Shown here one piece after another: positions 24,701 to 34,598 of a stretch of 64,000 nt of DNA (its first letter is position 1; each line of letters starts with the position of its first letter). The DNA is taken from positions 365,836,831 through 365,900,830 of the forward strand of contig CM041778.1 in NCBI GenBank assembly GCA_023374045.1. The letters are read 5' to 3'. This DNA comes from Limonium bicolor (Eukaryota; Streptophyta; Magnoliopsida; Caryophyllales; Plumbaginaceae). The translations under genes were made by a program, and so were the position numbers. A model generated the notes under the pieces. That model worked only from the letters and a program-made list of their open reading frames with translations, was not told the DNA's origin and ran no database searches.

Positions 24701-25824
24701 GTAAAACTAAGAAACCCATTGGTAGTCGTTGGGTATACAAGGTCAAGCTTACATCTGATGGAGGAATTGAGCGCTATAAAGCAAGGGTTGTCGCCAAGGG
24801 ATACACCCAGAAAGAAGGTATAGACTACCAAGAAACGTATTCACCAGTGGCTAAGATGACAACAGTCCGTTCCTTCCTAGCTGTCGCAGTCAAGAGAGGA
24901 TGGAAAATTCACCAATTCGACGTTAACAACGCATTTCTAAATGGTGATTTAGATGAGGAGGTATACATGCTCCCTCCAAGGGGATACCTGAAAGAAGGGG
25001 ACAAACGAGTCTGCAAGTTGAAGAAATCAATATACGGACTAAAACAGTCCTCGAGACAGTGGAATTCAAAGCTTACCAGTTTCCTTGAAATCCTTGGTTA
25101 TACTCAATCCCTCAACGATTATTCTCTCTTCACTAAAAAGGAGCAAGGCCAGTCCACATACATCCTAGTTTATGTCGACGATATTCTTGCCACGGGGAAC
25201 AGCAGTGTAGAAATAAACAAAGTCAAGAAAGAGCTCAACACTGTTTTCAAAATCAAGGATCTTGGTTTAATCCGATACTTTCTGGGAATGGAGTTTTTAA
25301 ACACCCCAGAGGGAGTGGTTGTCACTCAAAGGAAATTCATCCAGGAAACATTGAACAAGTTCTGCCACTCTGAGTGCAAACCCACTGTCGCTCCTATGGA
25401 ATACAATTTGAAGTTTGAAGACAACTGCAAACCTCTTGCTGATCCCACTGTATATAGGCAAATTGTTGGAAAATTAAACTATTTGACAAACACGAGACCG
25501 GATTTATGTTTTACAGTTCAGTTCTTAAGCCAATTTTCCAGCAGCCCAACAGAAGCTCATCTCAGTGCTGCTCATCATGCCCTTAGATATGTCAAGGGAA
25601 CTATTGGCTTCGGACTCTTGATGAATAACAGCAGCCTCATCGATATGATCGCCTATTGCGATGCTGATTGGGCTACTTGTTCATCCACCAGAAAATCCGT
25701 TAGTGGATTCTTTATTACTTTGGGAGCCTCTCCTATCTCCTGGAAATCAAAGAAACAAAGCACCGTTGCTTTATCCACTGCCGAAGCTGAATATAGGTCG
25801 ATGAGAAGACTCACAAAGAACTAG
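21712..25824 (+). CDS. copia Gag-Pol polyprotein (ends early by a frame shift)
   Basis: 1,370 residues from ATG 21712. Domains in order: Gag of the UBN2 type (40-250); two CCHC zinc knuckles (278-291 and 301-315); protease with LDSGASDH (401-408); integrase zinc region with H536, H541, C566 and C569; integrase core D596, D659, E696; reverse transcriptase from about 960 with FDVNNAF and YVDD (1154-1157); RNase H with YCDADWA (1315-1321). The reading stops after RSMRRLTKN because of a one-base frame shift near 25815, and the rest of RNase H continues in another frame to 26123. All catalytic residues of PR, IN and RT are present, so the lesion is confined to the last domain. It could be a real mutation or a sequencing error. 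Confidence 0.95.
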   Translation: MANEGGENELTRLLTQILTNVATTSVGATKVDASDPYYIHPSDYPGMIIAGKFTGKNFSRWKKAVILSLTAKNKLGFINGKITKPDSASSNYDQWERCNSLVQSWLEHALDESIAQSFLTANSARDLWNELLAKYETSNGVQLYQIRQAISSLKQENDSVTEYHTKLKKLWDEMDMMFPTPPCNCEQSKENLKYHQNQRLVEFLMGLNSSYKTIRGNILMKKTLPSIEQAYSLLLQEENQNQPTETKKESESMSFANQSYRPALENKWQNEKKKNLHCNFCNKRGHIEEDCFFKSGKIIQCTYCGKKGHLEEKCFAKHGFPKGNKTGRNNRGMVAQTSFEYEEKQSRENNQLTAGFTPQQLQQLSEIFNGKGKTAMCSFSGKSLCLSAAVRSNKSRDFWILDSGASDHICCDKSIMNSIIKNAKLKQVKMPDNHIKVVDYIGHVQICPDFNLPDVLCVEELSFNLLSVHKLAAQLNSLISFGSGGCFVQDQLKTDFIQIGTVKEGLYILDIQQFEQYYSKRRSLVCNSISVINKWHDRLGHVPLEKLRSLDVIDSIRQKDVDKFFCEACNKSKGHRLPFSSSSIKTTCIFEMVHVDTWGPFHVKTHDGFSYFVTIVEDFSRATWVYMIKNKSDAFQVIKQFVQYVETQFSAKIKVIRSDNARELGTSLEGKEFYQGRGIKHETTCPNTPQQNGIAERKHRYLLETARALYFKSNVPLEFWGECILHAVYLINRLPSKPINMQTPYEILFNKKPEYTHLRVFGCLCFATITSRIGNKFNPRSTACIYLGQSMHQKGYKLLNLETRDIFVNRDVVFYENLFPFKQIPNHLNLDLKKYLLPSEIERLVVPLPDQTTQSVENHHPIFEDWVPDVVQYNNNQDTPTTEGGIEVEGAHNQSDTSDDQSQAEQQANQPPVSRRSERIRHVPAHLQDYLLGNVTINTLTDVIPSRCMSIQSQLEQDITEPESYEEAVSKGEWVSAMNDELHALEANQTWELVEPCKTKKPIGSRWVYKVKLTSDGGIERYKARVVAKGYTQKEGIDYQETYSPVAKMTTVRSFLAVAVKRGWKIHQFDVNNAFLNGDLDEEVYMLPPRGYLKEGDKRVCKLKKSIYGLKQSSRQWNSKLTSFLEILGYTQSLNDYSLFTKKEQGQSTYILVYVDDILATGNSSVEINKVKKELNTVFKIKDLGLIRYFLGMEFLNTPEGVVVTQRKFIQETLNKFCHSECKPTVAPMEYNLKFEDNCKPLADPTVYRQIVGKLNYLTNTRPDLCFTVQFLSQFSSSPTEAHLSAAHHALRYVKGTIGFGLLMNNSSLIDMIAYCDADWATCSSTRKSVSGFFITLGASPISWKSKKQSTVALSTAEAEYRSMRRLTKN

Positions 25825-26123
25825 CATGGTTAACCAGACTGTTATCTGAACTGGAAGTGCCTACCGTTGTGCCTGTCCCCGTCAAATGCGATAATCAGGC
25901 AGCGGTATACATAGCCAAAAACCCTGTGTTCCATGAGAGGACTAAGCACATTGATCTAGACTGTCATTATGTACGTGAGAAGCTGAAACAAGGACTTATT
26001 TCAGTGGAGTTTATACCTGGCCGTCTACAGCTCGCGGATCCTTTCACCAAAGTCATTACAGGGAAACAATACCATTCTGTTCTTCCTCAGTTGGGGTTAC
26101 ATGATTATACTGGAATTTTGTAA
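25825..26123 (+). pseudogene. C-terminal RNase H segment of the inner copia, out of frame
   Basis: Reads VPVPVKCDNQAAVYIAKNPV, FHERTKHIDLDCHYVREKL and GRLQLADPFTKVI, the conserved end of copia RNase H, up to the stop at 26123. It is separated from the main ORF by a one-base shift. The initiator at 25857 is not a true start. Confidence 0.9.
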
Positions 26124-26168
26124 TCTAATCCAATCTCTATGGTCTCGACCCTAGAGCTTGAGAGGGGG

Positions 26169-26455
26169 TATTAGAATTATATTCCTTTCTTCATAGTTTC
26201 CTTCTTTATTTTTAGTTAGTTTCCCTTCTCTAATTAAGTCTAGATTTTAGTTAGTTTCCCTTCTCTAATTAAGTATAGATTTTATTTCCTTATTCGATAT
26301 CTCTTTTCTCCTATATATATGTACCCATTCTTTTCATATAGAAGCAAGTAATAAGAAAGACATTCTTTCTGTATCTCCACACTCCATCTTTCTCGATCTG
26401 CTCTCTCCCTCTTTCTCGCTGTAGAATACAACTACCGATTCACAGCAATCCAACA
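26169..26455 (+). repeat. 3' LTR of the inner copia element
   Basis: 287 bp, identical to the 5' LTR except for one C-to-A difference near 26274. Confidence 0.93.
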
Positions 26456-27969
26456 GAACCTGGGAAGTTATAGAACTTCCTAAAGGAAAAAAAGGTGATA
26501 GGGTGCAAATGGGTCCATAAACTTAAGCATAGGGCAGATGGAGTGCTAGAGAGATTCAAGGCTAGGTTGGTAGTTAAGGGATATACACAAAATAATGGAA
26601 TAGACTATTAAGAAACATTTTCCTCAGTAGTAAAATTTGGTATAATTCGAGCCCTCATTTCAGTAGCTTGCAAAAGGAATTGGATGATCAATCAATTAGA
26701 CATTAATAATATCTTCTTGCATGGGGATCTTGGAGAAGAAGTCTACATGGAATTGCCTTTAGGTTATAAAGCCACACATCCTAATCAAGTTTGTAAACTT
26801 CAAAAATCTTTTATGAACTCAAGCAAACATCTAGGCAACGACATAACAACTTAGCCATTTCCTTTTAAATTTTGGATTTCAGTAGTCTTAAAATGACTAT
26901 TCTCTCTTTGTAAGGAAACATGATAATAAGTCTATTTTTCTAGTTGTATACGTGGATGACATCCTCTTAACAAGGGATGTCAAATTAACATATATACGAT
27001 TCATGTCATATAGGAAAGACTGGATCTGGAATTTAAAATCAAGGACCTAGGTGTTGTAAGAAACTTTCTTGGAATGCATTTCATGCAAGTTAGAGATGGA
27101 ATGATAGTTGCACAAAAACAATATGCAGAAAATGTTGTTAAAGAATTATTTCATTGTAACAAAGAATGAGTTGTTGTAGGACCGCTGGAATTTAATACAA
27201 AGTTACTACAAAATGTGGGAAAATTGTGAACTGAGCCACTCCTCTACAAAACACTGGTAGGGAAGATTAGTTTACTTGCCCGCACTCACCCTGATCTCTG
27301 TTTTGCCATACAAACTTTGAGTCAATTCCTACAAAAACCAACTGAACACCATTGGGCAGTAGCACTCCATACATTGAGATACTTTAAACATTCTATAAGG
27401 TATGATCTGTTCTTTAATAAAACAACTAACTTTTGCTTGAATGCACTTTGTGATGCAGATTGGGTAGGTTGCCCTAATACTAGGATATTCACAAGTGGCT
27501 TCTACATCAAGTTAGGAGGCTCTCCTCTATCATGGAAGACTAAGAAATAGGGAAGTGTAGCTCTATCCTCTATAGAGGATGAATACCGCTCTATGCAACA
27601 AGCCATAGTGGAGATCAACTAGTTGAGCAGAATCTTACATGAGCTTGAAGTGAATGATATCCTGCCCAACCATTAAAGTCAGATAGCCAATATATAGTGC
27701 ATATAGCGAGAAACCCGGTATTCAACCAGAGGACGAAGCACATTGAAGTGGAATGTCATTTTGTCTGCTAGAAAATACAGTAAGGCCTCATCGAAGTGAA
27801 GTTGATTCCCTCACATCTACAGCTAGTTGATGTTCTCACCAAAACATTTACAAGAAAGGATTATCCATTGATCAAAGAGCAGTTGGGGATTCGACAGATT
27901 TAATCTTACACTCACACACCTAAGGAGCACTTAGCAAAGTCTTACATCTCTGTAAGCTTTGGGAGGGGG
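26456..27969 (+). pseudogene. RT and RNase H remnant of the outer copia element
   Basis: Continues the RT reading with WEVIELPKGKK, WVHKLKHRADGVLERFKARL, NRNWMINQLDIN-like and LVVYVDDILL-like motifs, then RNase H (ALCDADWVGCP near 27450 and GSPLSWKTKK near 27520). Many stops and frame shifts. The polypurine tract is at 27961-27969. Confidence 0.85.
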
Positions 27970-28247
27970 TGTTACGATAGAATTACCTTAGCTCCTTAGT
28001 CTATGTGTAACACTTAATTAGTGTTAGGTTGTTAATTGTTCTCTTTGTTGTAGTATGTTAATTGGTTGATTACCATTAGAGCACTAAGTGAACATTATGT
28101 AGTTTTATATAGATGAGAAAGAGAAAGGACAAAGATAACATACTATAAATCCTCTAATTAATGGGCTGATTACTCTACTAATAGAAGGTTTTTCTTTGTG
28201 GCGTTAATCTTGAAGACTCCCACACATATATCCTTTGATTCTTTTCA
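27970..28247 (+). repeat. 3' LTR of the outer copia element
   Basis: 278 bp, starting TGTTACGATAG and ending TTTTCA, followed by the target duplication GCATG. Confidence 0.87.
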
Positions 28248-28252
28248 GCATG

Positions 28253-29141
28253 CAGTTCAGCTAATAGCCTTATACTAATTTGAGGTTGAGGGTTGCAACC
28301 TAAGTTGCACGGAAACGCCATCCCACTAGCAAGATGCATTACAACTACGGTGTGACCCGAAATATAGTGGGAGTGCTTGCGTCGAGAGTTTCAGTGTAAA
28401 ACTTCAATTCAAGTCAGCTTTTAAATTTAAGTCGAAGTTATAAATCAATCTCCATATATTAATCTAACATAAATTAAGTAAATAATGTCAAAACTTAGTT
28501 GGGTGTTAATGTCTTTATCACAAATGCTATGAGTGTTAAGGTTCTGGATTGTGCCATTCGTTCAAAGATTTAATTTTGTAATGTAAATAAGGGTGCTTCA
28601 AAAGAGCTGAGAACAATAACTAACTTGCGAAGAATTACATTTTTTAAAGGCAACTTCATTCAAATGGGAACCCAGATCAAAGCTAAGAGCAACCAATCAA
28701 TCCGAACACGGCAGCAAGCACAAGCCAGCAAAATAGGTTAGGTATGATCAGATAGCCACCACCAGTTGCAACCGAACCCAACATGGGATGTTGCATGAGT
28801 GGTACTACGACACAGATGATCATAGACTAACCATCGAACCAACTAAACAAGAAAACCTAGGCAAATAGATATCCTAATGACATAAACTAAGCAGCAAGCA
28901 AGAAAATCTAGAGGAGGTTCATTTATTAAATGTCAACCAAATCCCAGAGCTAAACATAAGATATTATGGCATAATAGAATGAGAGGGGTCGGGAGTTGAG
29001 TTCGACATGAGTCCTCGTGAAAGATCCAAGATCAATGAGATCTCAGGTGGGTGAGACATAGGCCTGGTTAGCTTAATGGCTTTACCTTTTTTTATCTTCG
29101 GCTCAACATGAAGCGATGATTCAAACCCCTCCTATAAACCT
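28253..29141. other. Unassigned sequence
   Basis: No domain recognised. It may include the decayed 3' side of the LINE whose ORF1 lies just to the right on minus. Confidence 0.45.
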
Positions 29142-29830
29142 TTAGGGGCGCGTTGGTCCCAAGATCTCTTGCCTAACCCAGCTTGCACAGCTTTGTCCTC
29201 TCCCTTTTTTTCTCTTCGAGCGGCCATATATATGAACAACCGACTCCTTTGACGAAGCTGGTGATGAGGGTCCTTTAGCATGTGACTCTACTTTATGCTT
29301 TTCACCCATCACCTCCTCTGTTTCTCTCGGAGCCTGGTTGGAGCTTTTGTCATCTTTCCATTTTGTGAGCAGCTGTCCAAGCACTCTTATTTTGAGCCAA
29401 AACAACATGTTGGCTTGGTCTGATCGATTGGGCCCTTAGCTAGGAACCATACGAGAAGGTCCCATTAGCTAGAGTTCCTTAAATAGAACAATCTTTTGCC
29501 ACATGCGTAAAGAGGTCACACTGGAAGCAAATAGAAGATATTTGCTCATATATAATGCAAAGAACCTTAGCCTAGTTAGCAACGTTAATAGAAATACATC
29601 TAAGAGCTGACTTCTTAACATCAAAAGGGGCTTTGACTCGTATAAATTCACCGTTAATTTGATTCTCATCTTCCCCGAAATTGAGGAAATAATCCAACCA
29701 ATTCCCTATCCTCCTGGCAAATTTTTTATGCTAATAAATAAATGACACATAATGAACTCTAGCCCACATCGTGAACCCATTGAATTCATGTTCCCTTGGC
29801 TCTTTATGCTTGTCCAATCTTTACGGAAAA
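29142..29830 (-). pseudogene. LINE (L1-type) ORF1 remnant with CCHC knuckle
   Basis: Read on minus, the stretch from 29830 gives an ARVHYVSF-like segment, then INGEFIRVKAPFDVKKSALR and a CCHC knuckle CFQCDLFTHVAKDC. A basic region (YGRSKRKKGRG) follows in a shifted frame. This is the DUF4283 / zf-CCHC_4 layout of plant L1-type LINE ORF1 proteins, which bind RNA. Stops and a frame change show decay. No endonuclease or RT follows. Confidence 0.6.
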
Positions 29831-30610
29831 ATAAATGTTAGTAGTTAGAAATTTACACGTTAGTATGTGAAGTTTAAAGCACAAAATAGTAAAATGAGAC
29901 ACAATCAACCAGGGGAAAAATTCTTTCCAATTTTTAAATTTTTATATATTTTATGATTTGTTAAACAACGAGTAGATTAACAACTAGAATCATTTTATAA
30001 TGATTAAAAAATTAAGTGACAAGAGTTAAGCAAAAAGTAAACTAGTGACATTTCATGAATTCTCATACAGTGTTATGAGCTAACCTCTTATGTTATAAAA
30101 TTGAGTAACAGTTTATGAATTAAGCAAATTTTGAGGGACATTTTATGAACTTTCTATATGCATAGTGATTACGAGTTGACGTTTCATGACACTCAGAAAA
30201 AGAGTGGGAACAAGAGTCTCCCTTCAGTTGGGTGTTCTCCTTTCTCCCCACATCTCCACCGTCACTTCGCTTCCACAGTCTTCTTAAGGATTTCTATTTT
30301 CACAATTTTCTAGTGAATTTTGAAGTTGTGGCTACTAATTTTCTTCCTTACAAGAGGTGTGGGATAATTTTATAAGTTCTAGATTTTATTTTTCCCTATG
30401 TGGGTAATCCTCTTCCTTCTGCTTTCTTGTTTCCCTGTAATTCCCATTCGCCTCTCTTCTTCCTCTTTTCTCGTCAAAAATCCTTATGCATGTTGAGTCT
30501 TTAGCGATTATATTGTGTTTTTTGTTTTCTAATCAGTTTCGTATTATGTTAGTAGTGGAGTGTGTTTTATCGATCACCTTGTTGATGTTCCTAGGACTTA
30601 CAGGCAGCTG
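29831..30610. other. Fold-back-like fragment and unassigned sequence
   Basis: About 30045-30190 carries AGTGACATTTCATGAATTCTC and related phrases similar to the fold-back family at 11341-12051. The rest (30190-30600) is pyrimidine-rich and might be a gene leader, but no coding sequence is visible. Confidence 0.4.
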
Positions 30611-31112
30611 GCAATGGGTCAGGTTCGGGTCGGGTGAAGCTTCACCCGCACCCGTCACCCATTTCCACCCGTTCCACCCGAACCCAACTCGTTACCGATA
30701 AGGATCACCTGAACCCAACCCGATCGAATCCGTGGGTGAAACGGGTGGGTCGGGTGATAAACGAGTGAGATATTTGTTGTATGTTTTTTGTAACTTTTTA
30801 AAAAATAAGAGTTTGAATGTACACTGATAGTACCTTGTGGGATAAAATGTAATTTATATAAACATTTTGTGAATTTAACTGTAATTCTTAGTAAAATGTG
30901 AGGGGTCTTATCATAATTTTTTGAAAAATATTTGGGTCAAAGTATAAATGGGTGATGGGTCGGGTGAAAACCGGTGATGGGTAAAAAATTCTCACCCGCA
31001 CCAGCCTCATCCATCACCCGTTTTTCACACCCATTTATTTTAAGTTTTCACACCCATTTTATATGGGTCCCGTAGACGGATGGATCAGTTACCCAATGGG
31101 TATTGTCACCCC
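30611..31112. mobile_element. MITE-like element with GGGT-rich ends
   Basis: The left end is rich in GGGTCGGGTG/CACCCG phrases after TGGCAATGGGTCAGG. The right end mirrors them and closes ACCCAATGGGTATTGTCACCCCTA. Such TGGCAATGGGT ... CACCCCTA elements are a common plant hAT-like MITE type. Borders are approximate and no clean target duplication was found. Confidence 0.5.
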
Positions 31113-31439
31113 TACTCACCGGTCAGTTGGGTGGAATAGATTAATGTGTGAGGTAATTTACAACAATTCAAGAATCACAAGTTAGTATCGTCGCGATGGA
31201 TTCTGAAAAGGAGGAGATACGACGGCTGAGGTGTGCTCTGATGATACCGATGTCGGGAGGTCAGCCCGTTCTGTCTTTTACTTTCAAAATTTGTTAGTGT
31301 TATAGTATGTTGTACCTCTGTTTTTCTAGGAATTTGAAGTGAACAATTCTTGTTTGTGCTGACATATTCTATCAAAAGGGTATGGTGCAATTGAACGGTC
31401 GGTTCCAGAAGTGTATAAGGGTGGGGTGGCTTCCGTTGG

Positions 31440-31800
31440 ATCAATTCAAAGTCGGAACCTATAATTGACTTGTGGAGGATCCAAGAGCATGCTTATCTTG
31501 AAGCTGAAAAACTCAACCATCGAAAGGTTGGACATGCATCCTGCATTCATACTGAAAAGGATAGCAGCAGGCTTAGAGAAGTTGCATGGTGGCTACCCTC
31601 TTCAAGAACCGTGGCACAAAGGGACTTTGGCAAGACGTAAGGAGAAGAAAGTTCAAGTAACCATTCCTTCAGGCAATATTGGTACAACCGGGATATGAAT
31701 GAGTACTGCCACAAAGGTGATGCTGGGCAAATCCCAGGATCGCCAAGATGGATGATCGGAAGGGTGACAGACTGTTTGAGCATGAGTGCGAGTCTTGCAA
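31440..31800 (+). pseudogene. Exon-like sequence of an unidentified gene, upstream of the third copia
   Basis: One plus frame reads IIDLWRIQEHAYLEAEKLNH, then RKVGHASCIHTEKDSSRLRE, WWLPSSRTVAQRDFGKT, a stop, then FRQYWYNRDMNEYCHKGDAG, QIPGSPRWMIGRVTDCLSMS and ASLAT before a second stop. It has the texture of real protein, but I cannot name the family. The copia element at 31861 inserts 60 bases further on. A second protein-like stretch (46530-46620) follows that element. Confidence 0.35.
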
Positions 31801-31860
31801 CCTAGGTTTTGTCTCTAGATGGTGTAGTCTTGTGCCCTTTTTGTTAATTCGACTGCACTC

Positions 31861-32148
31861 TGTTAGGAAACATGTTTGTCTCATCTTATACTACATGTCT
31901 CCTATGTGTCTTTTCTTTCCTCTTTATTAGCCTAATTAGTGTTTCCCCCTCCCGTTGTTTAACGGTCTCTTATGTTTGATATATTAGTGTTTCCTTCTGT
32001 TGTTATAATCATAAGAGATAATACACAATTAAACACTTTCCTTTCTTTCTCTCTGCTCTCTTATCACACCAGTTCGTCACTTCAATTCCTTACCTCCGCG
32101 TCTCAATTCTTCTCCTCTGCGTCTCAATTCTTTCTTCCGCATCCAATA
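31861..32148 (+). repeat. 5' LTR of the third copia element
   Basis: 288 bp, starting TGTTAGGAAACATG and ending CATCCAATA. Differs from the 3' LTR at roughly ten positions by eye, so this element is older than the inner copia at 21347. Confidence 0.92.
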
Positions 32149-32231
32149 TGATATCAGAGCGGTGACATCTGCATCTCGACTCTATCTTCTTCTTCGTGGT
32201 GACATCCGCATCTCGACTCCATTTCCTTTCA

Positions 32232-33470
32232 ATGTCGACACAATCCGACGAAGAAGAAGGTGAATCTTCTGAAGACGAGGAAGAATCCTCAGATTCGGAG
32301 AAGGAAGAAATAATCAATAAAAGGAAGAATAGGAGACGCATCGACTCAGATCCGCTCACCGTGTCAAACTCGGAGACTCCTAGAGTTTCCCTCACATCTA
32401 CCAAGTTCGACGGCAAAAAGGGTTTTCAAAATTGGAAGAAGAAGGTTGAGATATGTCTTCTGGCTAAAAACAAAATCAAGATGATAGACGGCACTTTGAA
32501 GAGATCTAAGGTTCCCAAAAACCATCGAGACGCCTGGGATAGATGCGACGGCTTGGTTAGATCGTGGATTCTCGCCTCCGTTGAAACCACCATTGGCGAT
32601 AGTCTCGTCTCCTGCTCGACCTCTTTCGACATGTGGAAACGCCTCATTCAAAGGTTCGATCAAGTTGACGGTACGAGATTATTTGAATTGAATCGTGATT
32701 TATCTAGAATCGAACAAGGAAATGCTTCTGTTACTGAGTATTTTACTAAGCTCACAAGCATTTGGGACGACATCTCTGCTATGACGAATATATCTTCTTG
32801 TGTTTGCGGTTATAGTGAAAAAGTTGCTAAACACTCTGAGAACCAAAAGTTGTTTCAGTTTTTATTGGGATTGCGTGAGGAATTTATCAACATTAGGGGT
32901 AACCTTCTCATGAAAAAGCCTCTTCCAAGCCTTGATTCTGCATATGCTGTGATACTCCAAGAAGAGAGGCAGCGAGTCAATGGGAAAGGCGAGAGGGAAA
33001 TTTCTGATATTTCCTTTGCTAACAATACCAGTAGAACAGAAGCCACATCTGGTGAAAGAGGAAAGTTTAGAAAGGAAAAGGATAATACCGGTAAGAAAAG
33101 TTCGAACTTCTGTACTCACTGCGGCAAAACTGGCCATCTGAAGAGTGGATGTTTTGAGCTCAAGGGTTATCCGGACTGGTGGAAAGGATCAAGAAACAAC
33201 ACCGCAACCAATACTACTGACAAGAAAGGGGAAGGTATCAAAGGTCTCTCTGTTTTAAGCATAGATAAATTGAATAAACTCTGCAATTTGCTTGAACAAA
33301 CAGGGAAGATCACTGAGAAAAATGCCTCAAGCAACAGTGCTTCTGGAAGCAGAGATGTCTCTCACTTTGCAGGTATTATCCACCCTAAATGTAATAGTTC
33401 TTACCGAAAACATGTTGATAATCGATGGCTTTTAGATTCTGGAGCTAGCGAACATTTAATTGGTGATTAA
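32232..33470 (+). pseudogene. Gag and protease of the third copia element
   Basis: From ATG 32232 an acidic Ser/Glu-rich N-terminus leads into a UBN2-type Gag (FDGKKGFQNWKKKVEICLLA and RGNLLMKKPLPSLDSAYAV), a CCHC knuckle (CTHCGKTGHLKSGC near 33110) and a protease motif (LLDSGASEHL near 33430). A TAA at 33468 stops the reading just after the protease motif, and the same frame resumes at 33474. An upstream in-frame ATG at 32196 is possible but less likely. Confidence 0.88.
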
Positions 33471-33473
33471 TCT

Positions 33474-34598
33474 TTGCTTAGTGATAAAAAACAGACCTCT
33501 GATATGCATCATGTTACAATGCCTAATGGGCATATCGAGACTGTAGATACTATGGGATCTGTTATTCTTACTAACGGTTTTAGGCTTGAAAACGTTTTAC
33601 ATGTTCCTAGTTTCAAGCTTTCGCTTGATTCTGTTAGTAGACTGGCTCAGCAATATAAGTGTGAGATTTCTTTTGATTCTAACACTTGCTATATGCAGGC
33701 CCGTACTTGGAAGAATAAGGAGCAAATCGGATATCAGGAAGATGGGCTGTACTTTCTTGACTCTAGATTGTTGCGCAAGATTTTTGATAGTTGTAATAAT
33801 GACAATTTTTCTGGATCTGCTTACTGTTGTGGCTCTCGTCTGATAGCTCTGCATAGAAAAATGGGACATCCTCCCTTAAATAAGATGGTTAAGATGGGTC
33901 TCATCCAAAAACATGATATTCCTGATAATTTTGTTTGTGATGTATGTTTTAGAGCTAAGGGCCATAGATTGTCTTTCCCTCACTCTAAGAATAGGTCTAA
34001 GCATTGTTTTGATCTCATTCATGTTGATACTTGGGGTCCTTGCCCTACTATTAATCATGATGGTTGCCGATATTTTCTTACGATTGTTGATGATGCTAGT
34101 AGATGTACATGGGTTCTTCTTATGAAACTCAAATCTGATGCATCCCAACACATACAAAACTTCATAAGCCTAGTTGAACGGCAATTCAATAAGCTTGTTA
34201 AAATTGTCCATTCAGACAACGCTTATGAGCTTGGATTATCTAGGTCCTTACAAGATTTTTTTAATAAAAAGGGGATAATCCATCAAACCACCTGTGTCTA
34301 CACTCCGCAACAGAATGAAGTCGTCGAAAGAAAACATCGATATTTGTTAGAAACTGCTCGCGCTTTATTTTTTCAATCCGGGCTCAGTATTACATATAGG
34401 GGTGAAAGCATTACAATGGCTACATTTCTCATTAATAGATTGCCATCCTCCACTTTAAATGGCTTATCACCTTATGAATGCTTGTATGGTTATCCTCCTA
34501 ACTTGAGTAGCATTAAGACCTTCGGGTCATTAGTGTATCACACTGGTCCTCCTACCAATAAAGGAAAATTCAATGATCGTGGATTAAAGGGGTTTACT
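33474..34598 (+). pseudogene. Integrase of the third copia element, cut by the gypsy insertion
   Basis: Same frame as the Gag part. It shows the integrase zinc region (LHRKMGHPPLNK, CDVCFRAKGH) and the core with Asp in HVDTWGP, Asp in VHSDNAYELG and Glu in EVVERKHR. The reading continues until the gypsy LTR begins at 34599. The integrase C-terminus resumes at 43643. Confidence 0.88.

Larger units (their letters stand above)
21347..26455 (+). mobile_element. Young, nearly intact Ty1/copia element (inner)
   Basis: Two 287-bp LTRs (21347-21633 and 26169-26455) differ by a single base by eye. The 5-bp target duplication GAACC flanks it (21342-21346 and 26456-26460). The primer-binding site TGGTACCAGAGCAGG begins at 21634, and a purine tract (GAGAGGGGG) precedes the right LTR. 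The insertion lies in the RT sequence of the outer element, so it is younger than that element. Confidence 0.95.
20928..28247 (+). mobile_element. Old copia element (outer), split by a younger copia
   Basis: LTRs at 20928-21204 and 27970-28247 are clearly alike (TTACGATAGAATT near the start of each). The 5-bp target duplication GCATG flanks the whole (20923-20927 and 28248-28252). A CGGTATCAGAGAG primer-binding-like site follows the left LTR, and a purine tract (GGGAGGGGG) precedes the right LTR. The body keeps only RT and RNase H; Gag, protease and integrase are gone. Confidence 0.88.
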
